Positions 23,701-37,994 of a stretch of 64,000 nt of DNA are shown in pieces. The stretch comes from Monosporascus cannonballus. Taxonomy: Eukaryota > Ascomycota > Sordariomycetes > Xylariales. Location of the stretch: the NCBI GenBank assembly GCA_004154925.1, contig QJNS01000068.1, positions 248,001 to 312,000 on the forward strand, read 5' to 3'. A program made the translations under genes and the position numbers. The notes beneath the pieces were generated by a model that worked only from the letters and a program-made list of their open reading frames with translations, was not told the origin of the DNA and did not search any database. The number at the start of each line of letters is the position of its first letter. Position 1 is the first letter of the stretch.

Positions 23701-24468
23701 GAGCTAATCTTCCTTTAAGGTTATACGCCGGCGCTTTTATTATGTCCTTCAATGTTATATAATCGATAAATATTAAAAAAAATTCCGTATCGTTCAGGTT
23801 TTGCCGTTAATATTCTAGATTTTTTATAATTGTTAATAATTTTTATTACCTTATAACCTATTATATATCCGTTGGATTTAGTTTTTACGACCTATATGCA
23901 ATTAAACGTTAATATTTTCCGTATTTTTATAAAAATATCTTTAATATAGCTTTTATCGAGACGTCTATTTTAACTCTAGTATTTTTGGCGTTATTTTAAT
24001 ATCGGAGAATAATTATCGATTAAAAGGTATTTTTTAAGTTTTGGAACGCCTTTTTAACTTTTTCGAATTACCGGAATTTTGTTATTTTATTTTTGCAGTC
24101 CGCCTTTTTTAAGAACTTAATAATAAGTTCGGTAATATGCAAATAATAGGCGATAAATTTTCGATAAAAATTCGTAATTGTCAAAAATATTTAAATATTA
24201 TATATTAACTTTGATTTTAATTATATTTCGATAATATCGACCTGTCGGCGATCCATTTCGAAGCTGTTGGTATTAATTATAAATCTTAAGAATTTTATTT
24301 TTTTAAAAAAATTCGCATTTGAACATTTTAACAAATAGTTAATATTATAATAACCGTTCGCAAATTAGTTAAAAACATTTTACATATTTCTTTTCGTTAT
24401 CCGAATAAATAATTATATTATTTAGATATATTATATATATATATATAATTAATTAATTCAATTTTTGC
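20713..24468 (-). pseudogene. Element J pol, 3' part: RT end, RNase H, integrase
   Basis: On the minus strand, starting next to insertion E, it reads IIYLNNIIIYSDN near 24440-24400 (RT box YLDD with both Asp changed to Asn). Then come VKMFKCEFF, an RNase H region near 23900-23500, and an integrase core near 22730-22480 containing DVILVIVNRFTK (first catalytic Asp changed to Asn). From about 21700 to 20713 only degenerate sequence is seen. The RT is continued on the other side of E at 38516. Confidence 0.75.
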
Positions 24469-24897
24469 TGTTAGAGGAACAGGGGTTCCTGTCTTGAAAA
24501 AGTCGACCTTTAAGGCCTAGCGTCGAGCTGCTACGGCTAAACCCCGGAGGGAAGTTCTTGGCTCAGATAGTATAATCTCGGTAATTTAATAAATTAAATA
24601 AATTAAATAAATTAAATAAATTGCGTAAATCTATAATATATTTACTTTAAAAAATTAAGATATATAGTAAACCAGATTTGTTATATAAATAGCACCTAAT
24701 TAATTTCGCTCTTTAAATATTAATATATGCTTTTAATTAAAAAGTAATTACACCGTTTTCTAATTAAGGAAAAAATCTTTAAATAATTTTAACGAATAAA
24801 TTACGAAATTATTTTTCCTTTTATTATTACTTATAAATCAAAACCATTTTCGGATACTGCTTATTTTTTCTGATAAATATATAATAAATTCGTTATA
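24469..24897 (+). repeat. 5' LTR of element E (429 bp)
   Basis: Starts TGTTAGAGGAACAGG and ends TTCGTTATA. It differs from the 3' copy by an expansion of a 9 bp unit (AAATAAATT, about four copies) near 24587-24621. Related over its 3' half to the LTRs of element F. Confidence 0.85.
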
Positions 24898-25407
24898 TTT
24901 TAATAATTCCTTAACTAATAGCCGACAAATAATTTACCGCCTAATTAAAATATAAGCTTTCTTGAACTTAATACAAATAATAATACAAAACAATATTTAA
25001 AAAACAAATAATATGCTCGATTACCATTATTAACTAGTAAGGTATTATTAATAAGACATAACGATTTACCTCTTATTAAAAGAGTTTTTTAATTAATTAA
25101 TAACATATTACCCCTTATTATTCGATCTTAGGAAAACTTTTTTTCTTTATAACCCCAACAGCAACCTACCCCAACTCCTAAGGACATTATTAAAGTCCAG
25201 AAAAAGGAGTTAAAGCGGAAAAAAATTAAGAAAAAAGTTAAGGAAAAATATGCAACGAAATTTCAAAAAAAAAGAACCGATTATTAATAAGAAATTATAT
25301 ATCTTAATAACAAAAGTTAGGGCCCTAAAAATGTTGAATTCGTTTAATAACAAAAAGTCTTAACCCTATTATTTTTTGGTACAAATTAAATATACGAAAA
25401 AGCCATT

Positions 25408-25531
25408 TGTCACAGTCCCAAGTAGCACCTTGTAGGTATATAGAGCAGAACAAGGCGGTTAGGGCTCGACCTGACAACGTTCCACTTTTAGTGGTGTAAT
25501 GGCTAGACTCTTGTTCTTCTGTGCCGTAACA
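25408..25531 (+). mobile_element. 124 bp LTR-like insertion, not RIP-mutated
   Basis: Starts TGTCACAGTC, ends GCCGTAACA, and is flanked by a perfect CCATT duplication (25403-25407 and 25532-25536). It has normal base composition inside the AT-rich gag of element E. A TATA-like GTATATAGAG lies about 31 nt in. The 3' third contains TAGTGGTGTAATGGCTAGAC, which fits a tRNA D-arm/A-box. Same architecture as the insertion at 10258, but the sequences are not close copies. Confidence 0.75.
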
Positions 25532-27017
25532 CCATTCCACTTTCCAGCTACCATAAAATGCCGAGCGTTAAAGGTTAAAAGCTAATTTCCCCCAAGCCTT
25601 ATAATGGATTAAAGAACCCGAAAAAATTCCTAATTTAAATTAAATTTTACCTTAAGTTTTATGAAAATTTTTAATTAAGAATTATCAAAAAGTAATAATT
25701 ATCTTTCAGTTATTTACCGGAAAAATTCTTTTATAGTTCAAATCTATTATAAAAGATTGATTGCAAAATTACCCCGAAAAATCTTCGGATATAACCAATT
25801 ATATTTTTAGTAAACATAAACATTTCAAAAGAAATACGAACCTTATTCGGAAATCTAAATACAAAATAACATATAATTAAATAACTTTATTTTTTCGCCA
25901 AACCAAATTAGCATTCGAATATATTATTAAGTTTAATCGTTTGGCAATTATTTTAAATTTGCCAGAAAATATATTATTTTATTTTTATTATAACGGCCTA
26001 AAACCTTAACTTAAGGACGAGCTATATATGGAACCCAAAATGGGGTTTTTTACAAAATATACAAATAAGGTTATTATTACCGACCGACATATCTTTAATC
26101 GGTATCTTAAGAAAAAAAGGACCGGTAAACGAAATAATAATAAGAATTTTATTAATTAAGCCAAGAAAGATAAGGGCAAACCTTAAAAGAAAACAAATTG
26201 CATTTCGAAAACATTTTAAAAAAATCAAATTTAAAGTAAAATATTTTAACTGTAGCAAAAAATGGCGCTTTAAAAGTAAATGTTATTTCTTTGTAAAAGG
26301 AATTTCAAAAAAAAAGGATTTCTTAATCCCAGAAAAAAGTTAAAGCGGTTAAAAAAACCAGTAATAAAGTAGAAAAGGAAAAAAAGGAAATTAGCTTGAT
26401 TTCCTTTTAGTCCGAATTTATTATCGCCATAATTATTTAAATTCAAAATAATAATTTAGAGTACGAGGATTATTCTGTTTGCTAAGATTTTAAGGTTAAA
26501 GCCTATAAGTACTATCTAGGACAAACGGCTTCCAGGATAACTATAGAGCTAAGATACCAATACCACCTTAATTTTCAGAAATATAAGATGCACATAAAGG
26601 ACGGCCAGTTTCGGCCAGATATTAACAACCATAAACAATTATCTCTGGAGCTTTATAAGTTTTCAGAATACATTATTTACCTAAAAGAATTAACGGTAAA
26701 TCCCTATAACTTATTATATTTTATTATCTGCTATTACGATTATTACCTTATTTATCTCCAATTTAAAAAGATAATAACCTTTGATTTAAATAAAACGATA
26801 AAATTCTTACCGAACCAGATAATAAATGCCGATATACAGAAGTTCCACGATAGCCAAAATACCTTAGGTTTTGCTACATATACCCTAAGTTAAAATGGAG
26901 TTAAAAAGCTATATCGTAAAGATACATATATTATTTTCCGATATTTTGTGTTCAGCATAAGCTCCTAAATATAAAAACACTTTTTTCGGAAATTTACCTT
27001 TTTAATCCTATAATTTC

Positions 27018-27417
27018 TGTGACGGCTAGGGGGTTTAACCAATTATAAAACCTTAGTCGTACGGGTTTATATTGGCAGGAGTATCATAAAAGTCTGAGCA
27101 ATAGATATAGTAACGTATTACGTCTTGTAATACCAAAGGTACCTTAGGTAATCAATTGTTATTGCAAATTAAAATTATTTAAATAATGGAAATAATAAAT
27201 ATCTTATATTTAATTTTTTTAACTTGTCGAGCCTGGCTTTATAGGCTTTACCATCGATCCTGACGAACCTGGTTTTATAGGTTTTATAATCGATCTTGTC
27301 GAATCTGGCTCCATAAGTTTTATAATTGATCTTATCGAATTATTATATAACTTAACCTATATAGTTTAGTTATTAATTATAACCGTTTCTGAAACCGTAA
27401 TTTATTAAGTTATAATA
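27018..27417 (-). repeat. 3' LTR of element G with 36 bp minisatellite
   Basis: Starts TGTGACGGC on the plus strand. Three 36 bp units with periodic CCTGRCGARCCTGGC-like starts lie at 27223-27330. The same three units occur in the 5' LTR. Confidence 0.85.
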
Positions 27418-27484
27418 CGATTTTTCTTTGTTTTAATTTTTGTTCCGAAAATTTTTTTTCTTTATAAACTTTCCTTTTATTATT

Positions 27485-28069
27485 ATATCGGGTTGTATTA
27501 AAAACCCGATTAACAAAAAAACGAAAAAAACGAAATAATTTGCTTAAATTAATTATTTTTTCAATTATAAACATATGTATATATTTTTTTTATATTCGTT
27601 ATAAATTATTATTTTATTATATTTTTTCGTCGAATTCTTTCCGGTACGAAAAATATATAACCCGGAATTAAGGCTTTATTAACGTTAATAGCTTTTTTAT
27701 TTCCTAACTAAAAAAGTTTGTTTCTAATTACTTTAAAGTTAAAACGGAAAATAAAAAAGCTAAAAAAAAACGAAATAAACGTAAATTAAAATTTGTTATT
27801 TTCCAAAATAAAATAAATTATAAGCTGATTATATAATATGTATATATTTTTGTAAGTTTTAATCCTTAAAAAAATTAGATAAATTAAAACATTAAGAAGA
27901 ATAAGCCGAATTAAAAGCAATTAAGGTTATTTCGATAAAAACCATAATTTCTTTCGCTTAATTTAACTTTAATTCTATTAATTAGTGGTTTACCGATTAA
28001 AAATCCTTTAACCTCATTAACTTTAACATTATTAATAAAAGTCTTTTAATAAACGTTAAATGTTAATAA
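27485..28069 (+). pseudogene. Antisense ORF relic of gypsy element G
   Basis: Placed by position and end motifs: ATA-TCG at the start (decayed ATG) and a terminal INKSLLINVKC followed by two TAA codons, matching ARRQ-stop of the other copies. The middle is too decayed to follow with confidence. Confidence 0.45.
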
Positions 28070-31000
28070 GGTTTTTGGCAGGTTTTCAAATATTTTCGGA
28101 ATCTGGATATTTTTTCATTTAATTAAGAATTAAGTAAATTTATTTTGTTTCTATATATTGAAAATCCTTTTTACCTTATATATTTATTTATTTTTTATTT
28201 TTATGTCGTTTTATACTATAAGTATTTTAATTATATCCGTTATTAATGCGAATAACAGAATATAAAATATTAAATACAGTTTAATTTTTAATTAAAGGTT
28301 TAATTAATAATTATTTTATAAAATATTTTTAATAACTTTATATAGATTTATATATTTTAAACCGAATTTTTATTAAAATATTTTATTCAAATATTTTTTG
28401 TAATATAAAAAGTTTTTTCGAAAATTAATTTTGTTGTAATTTTCTTTGGGTATAATATTTATTTATTTAATTTCGTATAAATTTTATTTTTATTTTTATT
28501 TTTTAATATAATTATCGTAATTATTTTAACGTCAAATTCATTTTAATATTAATTGGACCGTTATTACGTATTTTTTGTAAATTTTTAAAATAACTCCAAA
28601 ATTTATATTTATAAATATTATTTTAATACATTCGTAATAACTAATATTATAAATTAATTATATAATTAATAAATTTTAATGTAATTATTTAATTCGTAAT
28701 TTATATAATATTATAAATATATTTTAAATATTTTGTTTATTGATTTTATTTATTTATTTATTTAAATTTTAAATACGTTAAATAATTTATAATTTAAGTT
28801 GATTTATATTATTAAATTTTATTAAAATTGAAATATAAATATTAACTTTTTATTTAAAATAATGTTTATTAATAATTTACATATATTAAAAATATTTTTG
28901 TAATTAAATTTTTCACTATAAAAAATTTAATAATAAAATTAAATATAATTAAGTATTAGAATTATTTTATAATTAATAATAATTATAATTTTCCGTATAA
29001 TTTATATTATTATACTTTCGATTTGACATAAATATCGTATTATCGTATAATTTTTTACATCGTTAATTTTTATTTTAAGAAAAAAAATATATACGTTAAA
29101 ATTGTTTCAAAATTTTATAAATCCTTAAATATCCGTATAATTAATATTTATATATTTTTTGTATTAAATATTTCCAATATTTTTTGAAACTTTTTATTTT
29201 ATATATTTTTTAATTTTTTAAAAAATTATTATTATATTATTAAACTTTGTAATTTATAGTAAAAAATATTACCCGAATTATTATAATCTGTTACAGACGT
29301 TAATATTTTTTATAATAATATCGAAAATTATATAATTAATTTTAATTAATTTTTTTCGAAATTTAACTATTTACTTGAAATATTTATTTTATTATCTTTT
29401 AAGTTTTTTTATAAATAATAATTAAATTAAAGTTTTTTAATAGTTTTTCGATATTTTAATTATTACTTTATAAATTTTTTAATTATAATAAAATAAGTAA
29501 AATTTTAATAATGCATTTAAATTTTAATTTAATATAAATTTCCTTTTAAAAAATATTTAAATTTTCGAAATTTTATAATAAGAACCATAAATAGTTTATT
29601 TAAAATGTTATAAATAAACTTAAGTTTTTATAATTTATATTAGAAAAATATAAAAAAACATAATTTATCTTAATTATTTTATTATTTAATAATTATACTT
29701 TACGAATATTTCGAAGTATCGGTTTTTAATTTAATACAACGGTTTAAATCGTATTTAATTAATATTAATTTATTAATAATTATATTTTTAATATTTTGAA
29801 ATATCTCTTTTATTTTTAACGTTTATTTAAATATTTTTTATAAAATTTGTTAAAAGTATAATTATTTTGTTAAAATTTCGAATAAACTTTTTATAATAAT
29901 TAGTAAATTTAAAAATGTTTATATTTTTTAATTAATATTAATATTTATTATGTCGTAATTATAGCGACTTTTTTAAAATTTATTTTAATATGTTTTAAAA
30001 TAATAATATATTTTAAATATTTTATTTTTGATTTATAAAATTAATTATTTTTATATTAATAAATACTTTTATATTTTATACAATTTAAAAGGTTTTATAA
30101 AGATGTTTTATATATATTTTTGGGGTTTTTAAAAATATTAAATATATTATTAAAATAATAAACGATAAAAATATCGAAATATTGTTATAATATATAATTT
30201 ATTATTTATTGGATAATACTTGATTTATTCGTAAATCCTACTATTATAATTACCTATATGAATAATATATATTTTATTTTAAAAGCTATACTTTATTTAT
30301 ATTTTTTAAAATTTTAATTAAATTATATTTGTTTTGAAATTTAAATATTATAGATTATTTAACTTTATAAAATTAATTTTTTATTTCCGTAATTAAAAGT
30401 AATAATATTTAATTTTTAATTACAAAAGTATTTAATTATTTAAAAAGATTATAAATTATAATTTTTCATTTTTAATATAAAAAATATAAAATATTTTGTG
30501 AATAATTTCGAAAATCGTATTTACTTTTTTGTAACTGATTTTCTAGGTATTTTTTGAAAGTACGTAATTTATTTTTGTTAAAATTATAAATAAAATAAGA
30601 ATTTATCGAAAATCTTTTTTTAGAAATTATTTTATAATTTTAATCGTCATATTCTAATAATTTTGTATTAGGTTTTTGTTTAAAACATTATTTATAGCCG
30701 TAATAATATAATAATATATTAATTAAACTTTTAACGCTTTAAGTTATTATTATTATTATTTTAAATCGTTAATTAGTTATTTTAATGTTGTTTTAATAAT
30801 GATTATAATATATCGTATTTTCTGAATATTTATTCTTTTTATATTTTATTTTTATAAGTAATAATAATTTTATTATATTTTTATTTTTATATTTATCGTT
30901 ATTAACGATTAAATATTAAAATGTTTTTTTCATTTATTAGTAAGTTATAAAGTAAATTTTATTTAATTAATTTTATTATTAATTGAAATTTTATATTAAT

Positions 31001-33381
31001 ATATTTATAATAATCTTAAAATAATATCGTAATATTTAAATAAAATAATATCGAAATTAATTATTTAATATTAGTTTTAAATAAACATTTTAAAGTAATT
31101 AATTTCGTACATAATTTTTTGGTTATCGTAAATAAGTTTTTAATTTTCGGTATGTATCATTATATAAGGTTTTAATTTATATTTTTATAATTATTTAAAT
31201 TTATTAATTATATTTAATATAATATAATTCCCGTTTAAAGTTTTGTAATTTATTATTATAATATATTAATATGTTTTAATTCGTATATTCAAAATAATAA
31301 AATTATTAATGTTTTTTATTGTTATATTTACAGTTTTTCGTGAAAGTCTTTTTATTTTTTTTATGTTTTGTTATTTTACGGCTTTTTAATAAATAATTTA
31401 TTTTTTAAATTTTTATTTAAATCTATTAACTTTTATTTGTATTTTTTGTTTAATATTTTAAATTATTTTATTTATTATTATTATCGGCATATTATTTTTC
31501 GAATTTTATAAATTATTTTTAATTTTGTTTTAATTTCTTTCTTTATTAAATACATTGTTTTTTTATATTTGTAATTATATCTTATTCTACGCTATTATAA
31601 TTATAGTTTTAAAAAAATTTATAAATTAATGTATTTTTTATTAACCCTTTTGGGGGATTTATAATAAATATTAATTAAAAATAAAAATGCATAATAAAAT
31701 TTTCATAATATCTTTTTATTATAGGTTAAATTAATTTTCTTCATATAATAATTATAATATTTATAATAATAAAAAAAGTTTTCTTACGCGCATTATCTTT
31801 TTTCGAGTTAGCTTTTTATTTCGGCTAATTATTAAATAGTTTTTATAATCATGGTTTAAAAATGTCGATATTATTATTTATTATTTTTATTATTTTTGGG
31901 ATAATTTAAAAATTTGAACTTTTTATAATATATAGGTAATTCCTTTGTAAATATATTATTCTTATTTTCGTAATTAGGATACTTTTGTCGTCGACAATAT
32001 ATGACGTATATTTTGCTATATTAATTAAAGCTTTTAAAAAGGATTTTTTTATTTTATTTAAATATTTACGTAATTTTCTTTATAATAGTTTTTATTATAT
32101 TTATAATATTTATTAAGTTAATTTCTTAGTTTTTCGTATTTTTCGTTAAATATTTTATCATAATAATTCCGGTTAAACTTTTTGCTATAAGGGACCTGGT
32201 ATGTATTTAGGTCGAATTATGTTAATAAATTTCCTTTTATTTTTTTTATTTCTTTTAGATTATCCGTTAAATATAGGTTTTTAATTACTTTAACGGGGTT
32301 TTTTACATATTTTATATTATGATACCTTATGTTTTATTTTGTTGTAATTATAACATTTAATTTAGCTTTAAATTTTTAATAAATAATTTTTAATTCCATA
32401 AATTGTGGTTCCGTATTATAAAAAATGTTATTATATTAAAAAATATTAATATTAATTATATATCGAGATTTATTATTATGTTTTAATATTGTTAATATAT
32501 TAAATATATTATTACTTATTTATTTTAATTTTTATAACGATATAATCCGATAAATAATTAGGCCGATTAAATATAAAAAATGTTTTTTATATTTTTTAGG
32601 CCCTCTAAAAACTTAATTATTAATATTTTTTATATATAATTTAATTTAGTTATTAATTAAATTAGCGTATTGCCGTAATTATATACAAATCCTTTTTAAC
32701 GTAATTATTAAATTTATATTTCGGTTTTTACTTTTTCGTTTATTATTTTAAAAACTTTTATTAATATTTATTTAAATTATTCGTAATCGTTATAAATTTG
32801 CATTATTTTCAAATTTCACTTTTTAATTAATAAAATAATATATGTTTTTATAACGAACTTTAATTAAATAATTGCGTTTTCGGTACGTTATCCGATTACG
32901 AATTTAATTTATATAATAGGTATAATAAGTTAAATAAGAAAATACTTAAAATATATTTATTATTAAATTAAAAACAATTATAGCTTAATTAAGGTTTTGT
33001 CGAAAAATCTAGCTTAAAAGCTTTAAGAAATTCTTTTAATTTTTTAATAAAATTTAGCAAAATAATTTGGCTTATTTGGAAAAATTTCCCGATTTCGGAA
33101 ATTTTTCTTGTTTTTTAAGTTTTTTATAAACGGCTTGAAAACACGTCGTAAAATTATTATTATTATTTTAAGTTAGAAAATCCATTTATTTATAGCGTCC
33201 AGGCGTTAAAGAACTTTTTCGCGAAAAAAACGAAATTCTTTTTTTCCTTTTTAAATTTCATTTTAATGTCCGAATAATCAAAGACTTGGTAAATGGGCTA
33301 TTTGGGATGCTTACTAATAAATATAATGTCAATCAATAATATTCAAAGTTTAACGGTATTATTAACTAAAAGCTTATAAGG

Positions 33382-33781
33382 TATAACGACTAAAAGGTTT
33401 AACCAATTATTAAATATTAATGGTATAGGTTTATATTAATAGAAATATCGTAAGAATTTGATTAATAAATACAATAATATATTACGTTTCGTAATACCAA
33501 AGGTATTTCAGGTAACGAATTGTCATTATAAGCTAAAATTATCTAAATTATGGAAATAATAAATATTATATACTTAATTCTTTTAACCTGTCGAACCTGG
33601 CTTTATAGGCTTTACGATCGATCCTAACGAGCCTGGCTTTATAGGCTTTACAATCGATCCTGTTAAGCCTGGCTCCATAGGCTCTACGATCGATCCTGTC
33701 AAGTTATCACGTGACTTGACCCACATAGCTTAGTCATTAGTTGCGACCGTTTCCGAGGCCGCAACTTGTTAGATCATAACA
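33382..33781 (-). repeat. 5' LTR of element G with 36 bp minisatellite
   Basis: The minisatellite lies at 33587-33694 (three 36 bp units and a partial fourth), followed by TCACGTGA at 33707-33714. The outer half is much less RIP-mutated than the element interior. Confidence 0.85.
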
Positions 33782-36700
33782 ATTCGGAAAATATAAAATA
33801 TAAGGGTAAGCCAAAAAAAAAGCCTAACTCTGAAATTTCAGTATAAGTATAGCAAGAAAATATGGTTCCGATACAAAAATAATTAATGTACCAAATATGC
33901 CGTTAAAAAAGCTTTTAAATAAAGATTCGCTTAGGTTAAATAATATCAAAAATCAAAAAATTACGAAAGCTCTTAAAATTAAAGCGTTAAAAAGCTTTAA
34001 TTTATAAAACCTTTTTTAAATCAATAAAAGAAATACGCAACCAAATTAAGATTTCTCTCTAGTATAAAAACAAAATATTAAAAGCTATAATTAATTTAAA
34101 AACAAAGAGTAATTTCATTTCTTCTATAAAAGCAAAAAAATATCAGATATTCTAGAGATATAGGCTAAAATCCTGTAAGTTGCGCAGGGTGGACGGCAAC
34201 CTGTCGATTTACGAAAATGGACGAATTTTTTAAAAAATTAAGAAATTTTCAGTACAAATTTAAGGATATTAAGAATGCGTTTCGTTAAACATAATTAACA
34301 TCTTTAAATACGATATTATCCTAGATATATCTTAGCTTTATTCTAGCAATTTACGGATTAATTAAAAAAAGCAAATACTTTTTTAGGAAAACGAAATAGA
34401 AATATTAAAAATAAGCGAAAAGTTTGCTATATCATTAAAGAAATACGAATCCCTAATTAAGCTTTTACGGTACCGCCGGAATATTAAGGGTTTATAAAAT
34501 TATTTAAGAACAAAAAAAACTATAAATTACCTTTTTACGGTTAATAAGATTATTAAATACCCATCAAAAAAGGATATTATCTTAAGCTTTATAAAATTTG
34601 TTATATAAAGCCAGAGAAATCAAAGGTATTATAAAAGAATATATAACTGAATTTAAAAAAAGAACATATTTAGCTTTTTAATTTTTCTGTTAAATACCTA
34701 GTTTTTATAATACCAAAAACCAAAAATAACAAGAAAAAAATCGGCGAAAACGAAAATCTTATTTATCGAAAAATAATTAATTATAAATAATTAAACAATA
34801 TTATTATTAAAAACGGATATCCTTTAACTTTTATGAATACTTTAAAGAAAAATACCAGTAAAGCCAAATGGCTTACCGCGCTTAATTTTCGTAACGGTTA
34901 TTATCGCATCCGAATAACCAAAGAAAAAAAATAAAAAATAATATTCAAAACGGTATACGGACTTTACGAATACAAAGTAATACCGATAAAACTTATTAAT
35001 ACTTCTGCCAATTTCCAAAACTTAATTATAACTACTTTTAGACAACTTTTAAATAAATTCGTATTTGTTTACCTCAACGATATTTTCATTTACTTAAAAA
35101 CTTTAAAAAAGTATAAAAAGAATATAACTTAAATATTCAAAACTTTGAACAAAACGAATATTCGAATTAACCTAGCCAAAAATATATAATATATATAAAA
35201 TTTAAATTTTCTAGAATTCACTTTTATTCCTAGTTAGATTCAGATTTAACGCTTTAAATTAAAACCAATTAAAAATTAACCTATTTTTAATAAGACGACC
35301 ATTATAGATATTCAACAAATCTTAGGATTTACGGGTTATGTACACAACCTAATTAAAGGATATAAAGACATAATCAGGCCATTAACGAAATTTATTACTA
35401 AAAAATACGTTAAAAAGAAATTCGAACTCCTAGAAAAAGCTAAAAAAGTATTTCGAATATTAAAGAACGCAATTACTAATAGACCTGTTGTTAAGATATT
35501 AAACCTAAACAAAAAAAAAGGCTGAAAACTAACGCCTTAAAGTACGTCCTAGGTATAATTCTAAAATAACAAAAAAACAACGGCAAATAGTATCTAGTGG
35601 TATATTACTTAAAAGTATTTAAAAATACAAAATTTAAATATCAAATTTACGATAAAAAACTATTAGAAATTATTAACGCCCTTAAAAAATAAAAACCTTT
35701 TCTTAGCAGAACGAAAAAACCTTTCGATATTTACTTTAACTACAAAAACCTTACTTAATTTATAAAGGCCCAAAAACTCAATAAACAACATAGAAACTAG
35801 CTATTTTTCTGTTCAGATTTAACTTTAAAATATATTACATTAAAGGAAAAAAAACATCCAGGTAAATGTCTTTAATCGCAAAAGAATTACGATTCCAAAA
35901 TCTCCAAAAGAAATATGCAAATATTATAATATAATAAGGATAATACTGTATAATTATATAAAATAATAAAAAAACCAACTACCGAACATTTAATGCGATT
36001 CCGAAATTTTTACGATACGAAAAAACGAAAAAAGGTCTTATAGCTAAAAAGGCAATCAAAAATTCATTTATTATACTATGACAAAATTGATGTTTTTAAA
36101 GATTAACAGAAATAATTTATGAAAAGATTTTACGAAAACTCATTATAGGAACACCAAAAAATCTTTAAAATTACTAGACGATTATAAGAAAGGTATAACT
36201 TTCCGAAGTTACGTCAGATAATTAAAAAAATAATTAAAAACTGCAATATTTATAATAAGACAAAGGTAATATATTATAAGCTTTACGGACTACTATAACC
36301 TACCAATATTCCTAATAAGACATGGAACATTATAATTTAAAACTTTATTATTGGCTTATTTCCATTTAAAAATCTAATTATGAAAAGCGAATACGACGGA
36401 ATATAAATATTAATTAACAAACTTACCAAATACGAGTATTTCTTATTTTTCAAAAAAAAAATATAACGGCAAAACAACTAGCTAACGCTTTTATCAGATA
36501 TTACTTTATTAAACATAAGATATTAGAAAAAATTATTTTCGATAAAGATACGTTATTTACTTTAAAGTTTAACACCAGCTTTTTTTTAACAAATTAATAT
36601 TAAATTTAACTTTTCGATAACATATTATCCTTAAACGGATAAACAAGTAAAATAACTTAATCAAATTTTTGAATAATATTTTCGAAATTATGTTAATTAT

Positions 36701-37394
36701 TAACAAAACAATTAGGTAAAAATTTTACCACTGGCACAGATTACTTATAACATATTTATTAACGAAAACATAGACGTATCCCCTTATACAGCTATATATA
36801 GACATAATGTAAAAACGAAACGATCTAAATAACTATTTAATAAGGTACTAAAGATTACTATAATTGCCCCAAAAAACAAAAATACTAAAAACAAGAATCA
36901 AAACGATCCAGATCTATTTTCAGAATAAATTGTAATTTTTTCAATAACGGATAATCCATTATTATAACACAAAAAATTAAGGGACCAATTTTAATAAAAG
37001 GAAATAAGGTTTACTTATTACGATAAAAACAAAATATAACCTTAAACATCTCACAAATTAAAACGAAAAAACCCAGCAATAAATTCGATTTTAAAAAACT
37101 TAGCCTATTTAAAATTATTAAAATTGTTTTTAAAATTAACTACCAACTATTGCTATTCAAAAATATAAAAATACACCTTATTTTCCATATTTCGATATTT
37201 AAACCAGCACTTAAAAAAGCCCCGTTAAAAATAAATCTAGAGCTTAAAAAGAATTCCGACAAATACGAAATCGAACAGATATTAGATTCCAAAATAATTA
37301 AAAATAAAATTTAATATCTAATTAAATATAAAAACTACCTCCTAAAAAAATACGTAAGAATTATTTAATTATTTAACAAATATAATGGAACTAA

Positions 37395-37994
37395 TTAAGA
37401 CGTTTTACCGCTAGAATCCTGACCGACCATCTCCAATACGGCCAAGGTCGCAGGTAATAACGGTTTTTTACTTAAATCTAACTTTACGGCGTTCCAGTCG
37501 CAAGAAACCGACGTTTCCATAACAACGTCCATTTTAAAAACAAGCTGCGCTTATTCCGCTTCTATATGCCGCTGCTTTTTCTTCAATCTCTCCTATTTTT
37601 CCTGTTAATACATTTTATAACCTTTTTTCAAAATAGTAAATGCTTTTTTCTGCAAAATATATTATTAAAAATGCAAACGTTTTAACCGACTTAAAAACTT
37701 TATTAATTTATTTTCCATTTCGCGTTATTTTTTTTGTAAATATTTGCGCTTTTTTTAATTTTTATTAAGGAGTTTATATTTAATACGTTATAGGCTAAAT
37801 TTTAATAACGAATATAACAATTATAACTTGGAATATTTACTACGTAAAAGTAATTAAATTTTTCAAAGCGAATGCAGTTTAAATAAACGACAACTTTAGA
37901 ACCAAATTTTTCGATAAAATTTGTACGGTTATCGCGCGTTTTGCGTTAATTTAATCGAGGTTTTTTTTTTCTTTTTTTAAATACGGCTTATTAT
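37395..37994 (-). pseudogene. Antisense ORF of gypsy element E
   Basis: Family-3 version of the antisense protein. The start has decayed to ATA at 37994, and GTAAGT lies at 38052-38047 on the same strand. Recognisable pieces are NFIEKFGSKVVVYLNC with FEKFNYFYVVN, a basic, probably coiled region, AQLVFKMDVVMETSV, LDLSKKPLLPATLAVLEMV and GQDSSGKTS-stop. Each aligns to element F (FIFKFGFKVLPYFNY, FVLKMN, LDLSRGPLLPITLAVLKII, GQDFGGKTS). The last codons overlap the sense-strand end of the chromodomain region. Confidence 0.65.

Larger units (their letters stand above)
27018..33781 (-). mobile_element. Element G: family-1 Ty3/gypsy, heavily RIP-mutated
   Basis: Minus-strand element within E; 3' LTR 27018-27417 and 5' LTR 33382-33781, both 400 bp. 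E sequence resumes cleanly at 33782 when compared with F near 52950. The flanks (ATTTC, ATTCG) do not give a clean duplication. The internal region follows A and C but is far more AT-rich: the RT box near 30140-30160 reads as Tyr-Phe-Asn-Asn and no sense frame survives. An antisense ORF relic lies at 27485-28069. Confidence 0.85.

Noticed and set aside
24420..24460. AT-dinucleotide run as a microsatellite or origin
   Set aside because: It is RIP-mutated RT sequence of element J, continuous with the frame INYIYIYIIYLNN.
25325..25540. 71-codon minus-strand frame in element E
   Set aside because: It spans the 124 bp LTR-like insertion and its flank; it is a chance frame in GC-normal insertion sequence.
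27013..33786. Clean target-site duplication for element G
   Set aside because: The flanks ATTTC and ATTCG do not match by transitions alone, so no duplication is claimed.
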